From NCBI RefSeq assembly GCF_026004055.1, contig NZ_BPIJ01000002.1, positions 807,803 to 871,802 on the forward strand: a stretch of 64,000 nucleotides of DNA, read 5' to 3'. The stretch is from Meiothermus sp. (GTDB taxonomy: Bacteria; Deinococcota; Deinococci; Deinococcales; Thermaceae). The notes under the pieces were generated by a model, which saw nothing but the letters and a program-made list of their open reading frames with translations, did not search any database and was not told the DNA's origin. This document shows positions 41,297 to 49,347 of the stretch, in pieces (position 1 is the first letter of the stretch; each line of letters starts with the position of its first letter). Position numbers and translations under genes: made by a program.

Positions 41297-42313
41297 ATGA
41301 GCTACCGCAGACTTGGAAAGTCGGGCCTGTTTGTTCACCCCATTGCCCTGGGTACCATGCAGTTTGGTTGGACTGCCGACGAGCCTACCGCTTTTGCCAT
41401 CCTGGATGCTTTTGTTGAGGCAGGTGGGAACCTGATCGATACCGCCGATATCTACACCACCTGGGCTCCTGGCAACCCCGGAGGGGTTTCGGAGGAAATT
41501 ATCGGACGTTGGCTCAAGAGCCGGGGGCTGCGTGAGCAGGTGATTGTGGCCACCAAGGTACGGGGGGCCATGGGGCCGGGCGGCTCGGAAGGGCGCAACC
41601 ACCCGTTGCAGCGCGAAGGACTGTCGCGGGCCTGGATTATGCGGGCGGTCGAAGACTCGCTACGCCGCTTGCAAGTGGACTATATAGACCTCTACCAGGT
41701 GCACTGGGTAGATAATCAGGTGCCCATCGAAGAGACCCTCTCGGCGCTGACCGACCTGGTACGCAAAGGCTATGTGCGCTACATCGGTTGCTCCAACTTC
41801 TCGGCCTGGCGCTTGATGCAGGCTTTGTGGGCTTCAGACAAGCATGGCCTGGAAAGTTTTGTCTCGATTCAGCCCGAGTATAGCCTGGCTCAACCTACCC
41901 GCATGAACTTCGAGCGGGAACTGGCCCGGGTATGCGAAACCTACGGCCTGGGGGTGATTCCCTATAGCCCCTTGGCCGGTGGCTTCCTGACCGGCAAATA
42001 CCGCCGCGACCAGCCCCTACCCCAGAGCGTGCGGGCCCAGGGCATTGCCGGCGGGCGCTTTACCGAGCAAAACTGGAAGATTCTCGATACGGTTCTGGAA
42101 ATTGCTCAACGAAATGGGCTGCACCCCGCTCAGGTCACGCTGGCCTGGCACCTCTCACGCCCTTTCATTACCGCACCCATCATCGGAGCCAACAGCGTGC
42201 AACAACTACAAGACCTGATGCCGGCGGCCCACCTGCAGCTTAGCCCGGAAGACATAAACGCACTGAATGAAGTATCGAGTTGGCCCCTTTCACGTACCGA
42301 ACGGGAGGTCTAG
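41297..42313 (+). CDS. Aldo/keto reductase
   Basis: The 338-residue TIM-barrel enzyme begins with [20 protein letters not shown]. The catalytic Asp and Tyr lie in [15 protein letters not shown], the lysine in VIVATKVRG, and the conserved [17 protein letters not shown] follows. It reduces carbonyls with NADPH; the substrate is unknown. A start at 41246 is possible but adds a tail not typical of the family. TAGAAT -10-like sequences lie at about 41253 and 41284. Confidence 0.88.
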   Translation: MSYRRLGKSGLFVHPIALGTMQFGWTADEPTAFAILDAFVEAGGNLIDTADIYTTWAPGNPGGVSEEIIGRWLKSRGLREQVIVATKVRGAMGPGGSEGRNHPLQREGLSRAWIMRAVEDSLRRLQVDYIDLYQVHWVDNQVPIEETLSALTDLVRKGYVRYIGCSNFSAWRLMQALWASDKHGLESFVSIQPEYSLAQPTRMNFERELARVCETYGLGVIPYSPLAGGFLTGKYRRDQPLPQSVRAQGIAGGRFTEQNWKILDTVLEIAQRNGLHPAQVTLAWHLSRPFITAPIIGANSVQQLQDLMPAAHLQLSPEDINALNEVSSWPLSRTEREV

Positions 42314-42385
42314 AGCTTTCCTGCAAATACCGCTACGGCGTCGTGGCGCCGGACAGATTGCCTGGCAAGCCTACCCTGGCACGCT

Positions 42386-43507
42386 TCAGCGCCGGGGGCC
42401 TACCAGATACACCGCACCCCAGGCCTTGTAGCGACTCTCGAGCACATCCTGCTGAACCTCGCCGCTTTGCAGCCGGACGGTTCGGTACACCCGTACCAGT
42501 GCCCCCTCGGCGGCAAAATCAATCTGTCGGCGGTATCCGGCGGGCAGGGTGGCATCGTAGATGTAGCGGGTGGGCAAGGGAGGGGTGCGCCAGAGTATTA
42601 CCGGCCCCCGCCAGGTGACTTCGCGGTCTTTTGTGCCGAAGAAGCGAAAAACCAGGTTCTGGCCCTGGATAGAGGACTGGATGAGCAGGTAGGCAGGGGT
42701 ATCGTTTTTGAAGCGCAGATCCTTGGGCGGGGCGGTGGTGGCATCGAGGCCGGTGGGTTTGTAGTAGCCCACCTGGTAGCTGTGGGGGTGGCGCTCCACA
42801 ATCGGCAAACCGCTAAAATAGGCGGCCCGGAAGAGCGTGGTGCAGACCTGGCAGACCCCACCCCCCACATCCCATACGGTCTGGTTGCCTCGAATGACCC
42901 AGGCGTTCTGGTAGCCGGCAGCCCGGGTTACCGGCCCTAGGGTTTGGTTGAAAGAGAACACCGTGCCGGGGGGTATTTGTACCCTGTCGAACCGAGCAGC
43001 AGCCAGGCGGATGTTGTGAATCCGGCTGGGGGGCGAACCCGCAAAGTTGGTGTGCCCTTCGCCTACCAGCTCCACAATGCCACGCTGCCGCAGGTCGCGC
43101 ACGCTGGGCTTGGGTTGCTCCTTTACCACCGGTAGTACAAACGTGGGTTTGCCGGCCTCGAGCGCAGCCTGGTAGGCCTGCCGAACCAACTCAGCATCGA
43201 AGCGGTAGCCCAATTTTTGCACTCCAATCCAGCCTTTGTTAGGGTCGAAAACAAAACGGGCAGGACGAGGGGCACGGCTGAGCTGCCGAATCAGTTGTTT
43301 CAGCTGTTCCTCGCTTTGAACGGGGTAACGTTGAGTTCCGGTGTATTCTACCAGGCGTCCTTTTTCCAGCACCTGCTCACGCACTACCAAGACCGCATCG
43401 GGCCCGGCCCAGGCCAGGGAGCACAAACTGAGTGCGAAGAGGACGCTCCGCACGATGCCCTCCCCCAAAGGTAGTCCCAGGCTAAACCGACGAGATTTCA
43501 GAGGCAT
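42386..43507 (-). CDS. VanW-family exported protein
   Basis: I favour the start at 43507, which leaves a signal peptide ending near LAWAG; the product has 373 residues. The VanW core (about 150-300) includes FAGSPPSRIHNIRLAAARFD, then PGTVFSFNQTLGPVTRAAGY, and GGGVCQVCTTLFRAAYFSGL with two cysteines. A beta-rich C-terminal domain follows. VanW proteins were first noticed beside vancomycin resistance genes but are widespread envelope proteins of unknown function, so resistance should not be inferred. Confidence 0.85.
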   Translation of the reverse strand: MPLKSRRFSLGLPLGEGIVRSVLFALSLCSLAWAGPDAVLVVREQVLEKGRLVEYTGTQRYPVQSEEQLKQLIRQLSRAPRPARFVFDPNKGWIGVQKLGYRFDAELVRQAYQAALEAGKPTFVLPVVKEQPKPSVRDLRQRGIVELVGEGHTNFAGSPPSRIHNIRLAAARFDRVQIPPGTVFSFNQTLGPVTRAAGYQNAWVIRGNQTVWDVGGGVCQVCTTLFRAAYFSGLPIVERHPHSYQVGYYKPTGLDATTAPPKDLRFKNDTPAYLLIQSSIQGQNLVFRFFGTKDREVTWRGPVILWRTPPLPTRYIYDATLPAGYRRQIDFAAEGALVRVYRTVRLQSGEVQQDVLESRYKAWGAVYLVGPRR

Positions 43508-43541
43508 TACCAGGCACCCACGGTCTGGGCAGGGGTGCGGT

Positions 43542-43823
43542 TCAGCCACGCAACAGGCGTACTGCTTCCACAATGGCCTTGGTGTCGCCCTGGCCCTGGG
43601 CTAGGTCGGCCCGACACTCCTCCAGATAGGTCTCGAAAATTAGGTCGCCGGTGGCTTCTAGTGCGCTCCTGACCCCCGAGAGCAGGGTTAGAATCTCGCG
43701 GCAGTCACGGTCTTCTTCTACCATCTTTTGCAGGCCCCGCACCTGCCCTTCCAGCCGCTTGAGGCGGTTCAGTACACGGGTGCGGGCCTCGAGGTTGGGT
43801 TTCTTGTTTCCAGCAGCGCTCAT
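43542..43823 (-). CDS. CsoR-family repressor of the persulfide-sensing (CstR-like) type
   Basis: The 93-residue all-helical repressor has the family core RVLNRLKRLEGQVRGLQKMV. Two cysteines, Cys41 (EEDRDCREIL) and Cys70 (YLEECR), are 29 residues apart, as in both CsoR and CstR. Copper-sensing CsoR also needs a histidine four residues before the second cysteine; here that position is Tyr66. This pattern is that of CstR, which senses persulfides by joining the two cysteines. A matching dyad overlaps its own promoter and others lie upstream of sulfur and thiol-redox genes in this window. Confidence 0.85.
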   Translation of the reverse strand: MSAAGNKKPNLEARTRVLNRLKRLEGQVRGLQKMVEEDRDCREILTLLSGVRSALEATGDLIFETYLEECRADLAQGQGDTKAIVEAVRLLRG

Positions 43824-43824
43824 A

Positions 43825-43842
43825 GTATCCCTACGGGGTATC
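43825..43842. promoter_or_regulatory. CstR/CsoR-type operator 1 (autoregulatory)
   Basis: GTATCCCTACGGGGTATC is a dyad (read on the minus strand as GATACCCC-GT-AGGGATAC) located two bases before the repressor's start codon. A TTGGGA/TAGGAT promoter with an 18-bp spacer can be read on the minus strand, with its -10 adjoining the dyad. Confidence 0.75.
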
Positions 43843-43959
43843 CTACCTCAAGGACGCTATTCTTCCCAAGTTTTTTGGCATTTTGGAGCCCAGGGCGGCA
43901 TTATGAGGGCCTTCGGGTAACCTGCTATCGGCTTTGAACTACCAGCCGAATGCTACACA

Positions 43960-44772
43960 CTAATTGAGCTTTTGCAAAAGCTGCTCGAGCTGGGCCCGGT
44001 TGACGGGCCCCAGGTGGCGGGCCAAAACCTGCCCATCGGAACCAATCAACAAGGTGGTGGGCAGCCCGCTTACCTGAAAGGCTCGCTGCAAACCTGCACT
44101 GTCCAGGAAGACCCGCGCCGAAAGCCCGGTCTGCTGCAAGAAAGCCTGAATGGCCCCTGGGTCTTCTCCTGCGTTGAGGAGCACGATGGGATAGCCCTTC
44201 TGCTGGTACTCCACCAACAGCGGCATCTCGGCCCGGCAGGGAGGGCACCAGGTAGCCCAGAGGTTGACCAGCATGGGCTTGGGCAGGTCTGCAAAGCGTA
44301 CCTCGCTGGGGCGGGATTGGCCGGCCTCGAGGTACTGCAGCACCTGGGTCTCGTATGCGGGCTGGCCGGCCGATGGGGCCGGACGGGTAAGACCATACTG
44401 CACCCCTAGCGGCAACAAGGCCACGGCCAGCGAGGCCGTCCCCGGAACCAGCAGGCGGGTCGCTTCTCGCTTGAGCAAGAAAAGCGCCGCTAATGCCCCG
44501 GCGGGTACGCCTACCCACCAGTTCCAGCCCTCGCTACGGATATCCAGAACACCAAGCAGAGCAGCAAAAGCATTGGGCCAGGTAGACAGGTGCTCCACGG
44601 CGTAGCCCACTCGAGCCGCCAGCACCGCCACCAGCAATACCCACCAGGCTTTACCCTCCACACCCTGACGCGCGGCCAACCAGATAAAGGCAAAAACCCC
44701 CAACAGCAGGGCCAGATTGGGCCAGCTCAGGGCCAGGGGGCCAAGTAGCAAAGCATCTGGGGTGAGTTTCAT
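43960..44772 (-). CDS. Membrane protein fused to a TlpA-type thioredoxin domain
   Basis: The 270-residue protein has four to five transmembrane helices in its first 125 residues. Phrases such as LAARVGYAVEHLSTWP and WWVGVPAGALAALFLL resemble part of the Lgt fold. The C-terminal half (about 140-270) is a TlpA-like thioredoxin domain with LWATWCPPCRAEMP (Cys176, Cys179) and the cis-Pro in GLPTTLLIG. It probably reduces disulfides outside the cytoplasm. Its start overlaps a possible 44-codon frame by four bases. A CstR-type operator lies about 150 bases upstream. Confidence 0.85.
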   Translation of the reverse strand: MKLTPDALLLGPLALSWPNLALLLGVFAFIWLAARQGVEGKAWWVLLVAVLAARVGYAVEHLSTWPNAFAALLGVLDIRSEGWNWWVGVPAGALAALFLLKREATRLLVPGTASLAVALLPLGVQYGLTRPAPSAGQPAYETQVLQYLEAGQSRPSEVRFADLPKPMLVNLWATWCPPCRAEMPLLVEYQQKGYPIVLLNAGEDPGAIQAFLQQTGLSARVFLDSAGLQRAFQVSGLPTTLLIGSDGQVLARHLGPVNRAQLEQLLQKLN

Positions 44773-44903
44773 CGGCTATACACCACCCATCCCAAAAGAA
44801 GCAGCGCCATCCAGGGCATCAGGTTGCACAAAGACAAGCCTCGCAATCGGCAGGATAACCACCCGCGTAGACGCTCCACTCCGGCTCTTGCAATGGCTGT
44901 CAT
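44769..44903 (-). CDS. Possible 44-residue single-span membrane peptide
   Basis: An ATG at 44903 opens 44 codons that end in a TGA overlapping the ATG of the TlpA-fusion gene. The N-terminal half is basic (VERLRGWLSCRLRG) and the C-terminal half is a hydrophobic span (WMALLLLGWVVYS), which fits a small inner-membrane protein. It starts about seven bases after the predicted transcription start, so it would be the first codon region of this transcript. No ribosome site is visible, so it could be chance. Confidence 0.4.
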   Translation of the reverse strand: MTAIARAGVERLRGWLSCRLRGLSLCNLMPWMALLLLGWVVYSR

Positions 44904-44916
44904 ATTCACGTAGCGT

Positions 44917-44945
44917 ATTATACCCCAGGGGGATATAAAGCGCAA
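44917..44945 (-). promoter_or_regulatory. Promoter of the TlpA-fusion gene with CstR-type operator 2
   Basis: On the minus strand a perfect -10 TATAAT (44917-44922) and a -35 TTGCGC (44940-44945) are 17 bp apart. The spacer is almost filled by the dyad TATACCCCAGGGGGATATA (44919-44937 on the plus strand), so a bound repressor would block polymerase directly. Confidence 0.75.
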
Positions 44946-45039
44946 ACTTTGTCTTGCCCATCAACCCCGACGATGCTTAATCAGCGGAAGCCCGGGGTAT
45001 TGGACTGTTGGCCTGCAGGGGCAAGACCCGTGGCTTTGG

Positions 45040-45477
45040 CTAGCGCATTTCTACGGTGAGGGTAAGGGTGAGGGTGGCCCCACCCTCGAGCCGCAGGGTA
45101 AGGGGCACCTTCTGCCCTTCGACCAGGGGTCGGGGGTTCTTTTCGCGCAGCCCGTAGAGCATCAGGTGGTACTTGCCGGGCAGCGCCTCCAGCCGCCCCC
45201 GCGCGGGCACAATCAGGGCCTCTACCCGCTTCATGGCCGAGATGTCCTGGTGGTCGCCATGGCCGGCGTGGGTGGTCTGGTGGAACTCCACCCGGGTGGC
45301 GATGGGGGTGCTGGCCCCCACAATCTTGATGGGCCGGTTGGTGGGGTTGTAGAGCACCAGGTAGGCCGCGGTGATGTCGCCCGGCACCCGGCGCACCCAG
45401 CCCTGCTCGAGCCGCAGCGGCTGGGCCAGGGCCAGACCGCCTAAGAGGAATACCGCAATCCAACGCATAGTCTTCAT
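45040..45477 (-). CDS. PCuAC-family periplasmic copper chaperone
   Basis: The 145-residue protein has a signal peptide ending near LALAQ. The copper-binding pattern of the family is visible: His66, Met82, His104 and Met106, with the exact M-x21-H-x-M spacing. The first gap is longer than usual (15 instead of 10) and holds extra histidines (THAGHGDH). PCuAC proteins carry Cu(I) to cytochrome oxidase CuA or to other copper enzymes. Its ATG overlaps the stop codon of nosY by one base, so it belongs to the Nos-type operon. Confidence 0.88.
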   Translation of the reverse strand: MKTMRWIAVFLLGGLALAQPLRLEQGWVRRVPGDITAAYLVLYNPTNRPIKIVGASTPIATRVEFHQTTHAGHGDHQDISAMKRVEALIVPARGRLEALPGKYHLMLYGLREKNPRPLVEGQKVPLTLRLEGGATLTLTLTVEMR

Positions 45478-46232
45478 TATCTATCCCGCCTCTCAAAGCG
45501 CCAGGCGGTGCCCCACAAACCGAGCCCCACCGCCATCAACCCCACCGCTATCGGCAAAAGCCCCCCGGTATAGCCCAGAAACTCCTTGAGCAGGTAACCC
45601 GTCGGCCCCACCAGCACCGGGGCCCCTAGGGCGTACAGAAGCCCCACCCGAAAGAGTTCCAGGGGGTTCAGGAGCACCGCAGGCAGCAGGAAGCGTTCCA
45701 GGGGATATTCCCGCAGGGCCACCACCAGCCCGATCACCAGGGGGTCGTAGGCCAGCACCAGCACCCCCCAGGCCAGGAGGCCCAGCCCCAAAGCACGGGA
45801 GGGCTCGAGGCCCGCCCCTACCCAGCCCGCCCACGCCACCCAGAGCCACAGCAGGCCCAGCCCGCTCAGCAGCAGGAGCAAGGCCGCTGGCCACCCCAGT
45901 CCCAGGAGTCCCGCTGCCAGCGTCAGCCCGGACAGAACGGGCAGGCTCAGGCCCAGCCCTACCCCCAGCACCCCCGAAAGATAAAGCCGGGCCGGGCTTT
46001 GGGGCATACCAGCCCAGAAGGCCCAGTCCTCGCGGGGGGTGAGCAAGGGTAGCGTCAGGGCCAGCACAAAGGGGGGCAGCAAGAGCGCCAGCGAAGCAAA
46101 GAGCGAGACCACCGCCACCGCTTCGCCCCGGCCCTGGAAGGCCAGGGCCAGCAAAGGCAGCAAGCCCACCGGGGCAAAGGCCCAGGGGTTGCGCAGGAGG
46201 GCCTTGGTATACAGGGGCAAGAGGGCGTTCAT
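45477..46232 (-). CDS. nosY: NosY-type ABC permease
   Basis: The 251-residue protein has six hydrophobic segments and begins LPLYTKALLRNPWAFAPVGL. It shows the LTLPLLTPREDWAFWAGMPQ phrase at about 60-80, typical of ABC-2-like export permeases of the NosY group. With the NosF-type ATPase it should form the transporter that supports copper loading by NosD and NosL. The assignment leans on context: it lies between nosL (4-base overlap) and the PCuAC gene. Confidence 0.75.
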   Translation of the reverse strand: MNALLPLYTKALLRNPWAFAPVGLLPLLALAFQGRGEAVAVVSLFASLALLLPPFVLALTLPLLTPREDWAFWAGMPQSPARLYLSGVLGVGLGLSLPVLSGLTLAAGLLGLGWPAALLLLLSGLGLLWLWVAWAGWVGAGLEPSRALGLGLLAWGVLVLAYDPLVIGLVVALREYPLERFLLPAVLLNPLELFRVGLLYALGAPVLVGPTGYLLKEFLGYTGGLLPIAVGLMAVGLGLWGTAWRFERRDR

Positions 46233-46732
46233 CGTCCGTAGCCCGGCACCCAGGGCCGCTTACGTCCACGGGAGAGGAGTTCGTTCCAGCGCAGCTTCTC
46301 ACCGGCGTGCTGGGGCCTTTCTTTCAGGTAGGCTTCCAGGGCGGCGGCGCTTCCAAAGGCCAGCAGCCCCACCCCCATGGGGGTGCGGATGCGCTCATTG
46401 AAGAGGAAGTGGGCCTGTTCCACCTGCAAAAAACGGGCCTCCCTGCGCTCAGAGGCGGCAAAATCGGCCACATACATCTCCCTGGGGGTGGCCTGGGGGC
46501 CACCGTAGCCGAGCACGTGGTCGAGCAGGCAGCCCACGTCGTCGTAGGCGTATACCTTGCCGGTAGTGGTAACCATCTGCGCAGCGTAGCGGGCGTCCAG
46601 AAGGGTCATGTTGCAGTAGGGGCAGGCATCCACCCCTACCCGCAGGGGCCGGGCCGCCGCCAGCGCGGGTTGCAGCACGCCGGGGCCCAGGGGCAGGGCC
46701 AGCAGTCCTTTGATGAGGGTACGTCGCTTCAT
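46229..46732 (-). CDS. nosL: NosL copper-binding protein
   Basis: The 167-residue protein starts with a twin-arginine-like leader (KRRTLIKGLLAL) and carries the NosL copper motif DACPYCNM (Cys37, Cys40, Met42). The phrase YDDVGCLLDHVLGYGG and FNERIRTPMGVGLLAFGSA in the second half are also typical of NosL. NosL delivers Cu(I) for assembly of nitrous oxide reductase. No nosZ gene is in the window, so the client enzyme is unclear. It is not a lipoprotein here, unlike many family members. Confidence 0.87.
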   Translation of the reverse strand: MKRRTLIKGLLALPLGPGVLQPALAAARPLRVGVDACPYCNMTLLDARYAAQMVTTTGKVYAYDDVGCLLDHVLGYGGPQATPREMYVADFAASERREARFLQVEQAHFLFNERIRTPMGVGLLAFGSAAALEAYLKERPQHAGEKLRWNELLSRGRKRPWVPGYGR

Positions 46733-46789
46733 GGGGGTTCCTTGGGTGGGCCGGAGGCGAGTGTTTACCTCCAGCCCAGGTGTCGGGTT

Positions 46790-47437
46790 TTACTTGAGCA
46801 AGCCCGCGTGCTTGGCCAAGAGGCTCACCAGGTTCATCTCCGGCAGGGGGGCCAGGTCCAGCAAAGTCTGCCAGTCCAGCACGCGGGTGCGGCCCAGGTC
46901 GGGGGTGGTGCGGGCAAAGGCCATGGCCGCATCGGCGTTTTTGAAGGCCGCAACCTTGGCATCCATCACCACCCAGCCGCGCTTCTCGCCCCACAGGTAG
47001 ACGGCCTGGCGGGCAGGCAGCAGCCGCACGGCCTCGGGGCCTTTAGCGGGGTCGTAAAGCCCCCGGTCGGCCACGTAGAAGGTGCTGCCCACCCCGTCGC
47101 GCAGGCCGTAGACCCAGGCGTAGTTGACCATGCAGGCAATGGACTCAAAGTGGATGGCCTCCATCCCTTTTTGTGGTTCTTTGAGGGCAATCTGGCTGTA
47201 GGTCTGCTCGAAGAAGCCCGGAGTAAAGGTGCGGCCCATCCAGGCCCCCGGCGCGGGGGTCTTGATGGGCATCCCGCAGAAGGCGCAGGTGCCCTGCTCC
47301 CAAGGGATGGTTTTAGCCGGGATGGTCTCGAGGTTGGCGGCCATGGGCTGCATTTGCTGGGCCAGGGACTGCGCGAGCACAGTCGAAGCGCCCAAAGCCG
47401 AAAGCATCTTGATTACTTCACGACGGTTCTTGTGCAT
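46790..47437 (-). CDS. Second NosL-like copper protein
   Basis: This 215-residue protein has a leader with RR (KNRREVIKMLSALGAS) and a NosL-type motif GTCAFCGMPI (Cys51, Cys54, Met56). Later phrases, FESIACMVNYAWVYG and FYVADRGLYDP, also match NosL-like proteins, which often have a further cysteine or methionine. It overlaps the NosF gene by 20 bases and lies directly upstream of the shorter NosL. Two paralogues side by side suggest relay of copper or different clients. Confidence 0.78.
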   Translation of the reverse strand: MHKNRREVIKMLSALGASTVLAQSLAQQMQPMAANLETIPAKTIPWEQGTCAFCGMPIKTPAPGAWMGRTFTPGFFEQTYSQIALKEPQKGMEAIHFESIACMVNYAWVYGLRDGVGSTFYVADRGLYDPAKGPEAVRLLPARQAVYLWGEKRGWVVMDAKVAAFKNADAAMAFARTTPDLGRTRVLDWQTLLDLAPLPEMNLVSLLAKHAGLLK

Positions 47438-48056
47438 GGTTCACGCTGCCTTGTTCAACCAGCTGGCCGTTTTCCAAGCGCACGTAGCGTTCGGCCAGGC
47501 GCGAGATTTCTTCTTGCCGGTGGGCCGATAAAATCACCAGTCCGCCCATGGCGAGGTGGGTGGCCATCCAGTCTTGTAAACGCTCCAGACCCTCGCTATC
47601 CAGCGCCGAGGCCGGCTCGTCCAAGAGCCACAGGGGGGGGTAGCCCATCAGGCCGGCGGCCAGGGCCAGCCGCTGCCGCCAGCCCCCTGAGAGCTGGGCC
47701 ACCGGGCGCTTCAGGTGGGCCTCCAGGCCCATGCGCCGGGTGGCCTCGGCTTTGTCCGCCGGGGTGGCCCCCTTGAGCCGACGCGCCGCTTCCAGAATCT
47801 CTTCCACCCGTAAGGTGGGGGGAAAACTCAGGTGCTGGGGAATGTAGGCCCGTACGCGGGCCGCTCCCAGGCTTTGGGGGTGGTGCCCGAAGAGCCGCAC
47901 CACCCCGCCATCGGCTCTGAGCCGCCCGGCCAGCAGGCCCAAGAGGGTGCTCTTGCCGGCCCCGTTGGGGCCCAGGAGGGCCAGGCTGCCCGAGTTTAGG
48001 CGGAGGTTTACCCCTGAGAGCCGCCCCCTTTTGTGCAGGTCTACCACCTCAACCAT
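47418..48056 (-). CDS. nosF: NosF-type ABC ATPase
   Basis: The ATG at 48056 starts the ATPase; frames open upstream belong to nosD DNA. The 212-residue protein has Walker [13 protein letters not shown], signature QLSGGWRQRLALAAGLM and Walker B LWLLDEPASALD. It overlaps nosD by 16 bases and the second nosL by 20. NosF and NosY form an ABC complex that works with NosD in the maturation of the CuZ site of nitrous oxide reductase. Confidence 0.87.
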   Translation of the reverse strand: MVEVVDLHKRGRLSGVNLRLNSGSLALLGPNGAGKSTLLGLLAGRLRADGGVVRLFGHHPQSLGAARVRAYIPQHLSFPPTLRVEEILEAARRLKGATPADKAEATRRMGLEAHLKRPVAQLSGGWRQRLALAAGLMGYPPLWLLDEPASALDSEGLERLQDWMATHLAMGGLVILSAHRQEEISRLAERYVRLENGQLVEQGSVNHAQEPS

Positions 48057-49237
48057 AGGCCTCCCAACAGGCTCAACAGGGCCAGCCCCAACAGGCCGGG
48101 CACGATAGGGGTGGCCGGCGGCGAGGCAGGCCGGGCTTCCAGGTCGGCCAGGGCCAGCAGTCGAAGCCCCGGCACCCGGGCCTCGGCGGCCTCCCAGAGC
48201 AGAACCCCCGGCGAGAGGGCCAAAAGGCTCAGGTCGGGCTGGCGGGCGCTCAGGAGCGCGAAGCTGCTGCTGGGCAGGTGGGGGATGGGCAGGGGAACCG
48301 CCCGGTCGAAGGCGTTGCCCTGGAGCACCACCCTGGCCCGGGGGTCGTCCACCGCCACGTCCTGGAGGTTGCCCACAAAGGTATTGGCGGTGGCTTTCAG
48401 GGTGTTCTGGTCGGTGTCGCGGGCGAAGAGGAGGGCGGTGCCGTTTTCCTCGAAGCGGTTGCCGAGGAGCAGGGTCTCCCTCGAGTCCAGCGACAAAAGC
48501 CCGATGGTGCTCTTCAGGAAGCGGTTGTCCTTCAGCGTGGCCTTCCACTCCTCTTGCAGCAAAAGCCCGTAGCGCAAAGGCCCTACCTCCTGGGCAAAGG
48601 TGTTGCCCTCCACCCAGTTCTCGGCCCCGTGCATGAGGGCCGAGCCCACCCGGTTGCCCTGGCTGTGGTTGCCCCGGATTTGGGCCCGGTAGGTAAACAT
48701 CAGGTGCAGGCCGTAGCGTTCCCCGGCTTCCACCCGGTTGTCCTCCACCACCACCCGCTCGCCGTACTCCACATACAGGTTGTCCAGGAAGCCTCGGATG
48801 CGGTTGCCCCGCAGCACCACCCCATCGCTGCGGTAGGTTTGCAGGCCGGGAGCCGCCTGGGTGCCCACCAAATCGCAGTTTTCCACCACCGCTCGGTTGG
48901 ATTTTTCCACCCGGATACCGCCCGTCACCCCGTAGGCCCGCAGGCCCCGCACCACACAGCCCTCGCACTGGTAGAGCGCCACGGCCGCATCGGGCTCGTA
49001 GAACTCGTCCCCCTGGCCCACGTTTTGCACCTCGAGGCCCTCCACCACAATCCCCGGCGCCCTAAGGGTGAGCGCGGTGCCCCGGCCCCCCCCGTCCAGC
49101 ACCGCGCCGGGGCGGGCCACCAGGCGTACCCCGGGGGTGGTAATCGCCCAGGGGCCTGGGTACACCCCGGCCTCCAGCACCACGGTCTGGCCGGGGGGCA
49201 GGGGGGGTAAAGGGGCAGGAGGATGAAGCACCAGCAT
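48041..49237 (-). CDS. nosD: NosD-type periplasmic beta-helix protein
   Basis: The 398-residue protein is a right-handed beta helix: it has repeated turns such as VVRGLRAYGVTGGIRVEKSN, RAVVENCDLVG, and GVVLRGNRIRGFLDNLYVEY. A final hydrophobic span (about 375-395, PGLLGLALLSLLGGLWL) anchors it in the membrane. NosD is needed for copper-sulfide cluster assembly in nitrous oxide reductase. The N-terminus has no clear signal peptide (LVLHPPAPLPPLPPGQTVVL), so the real start may differ. Confidence 0.85.
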   Translation of the reverse strand: MLVLHPPAPLPPLPPGQTVVLEAGVYPGPWAITTPGVRLVARPGAVLDGGGRGTALTLRAPGIVVEGLEVQNVGQGDEFYEPDAAVALYQCEGCVVRGLRAYGVTGGIRVEKSNRAVVENCDLVGTQAAPGLQTYRSDGVVLRGNRIRGFLDNLYVEYGERVVVEDNRVEAGERYGLHLMFTYRAQIRGNHSQGNRVGSALMHGAENWVEGNTFAQEVGPLRYGLLLQEEWKATLKDNRFLKSTIGLLSLDSRETLLLGNRFEENGTALLFARDTDQNTLKATANTFVGNLQDVAVDDPRARVVLQGNAFDRAVPLPIPHLPSSSFALLSARQPDLSLLALSPGVLLWEAAEARVPGLRLLALADLEARPASPPATPIVPGLLGLALLSLLGGLWLRW

Positions 49238-49347
49238 AAAGACGCTGCGTGTTCAGCGAAGGGAGGGGTTGGAATTGGGTGCTCGGGTGGCCGCAGATTT
49301 AATCTGCCCGCGACCTTCGCAGGATACGAAGGTCGGAGGCCTTTCTT

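Noticed and set aside
42386-43507. VanW protein as a vancomycin resistance gene
   Set aside because: No vanA/B, vanH, vanX or two-component genes accompany it, and VanW domains are common in bacteria without that resistance.
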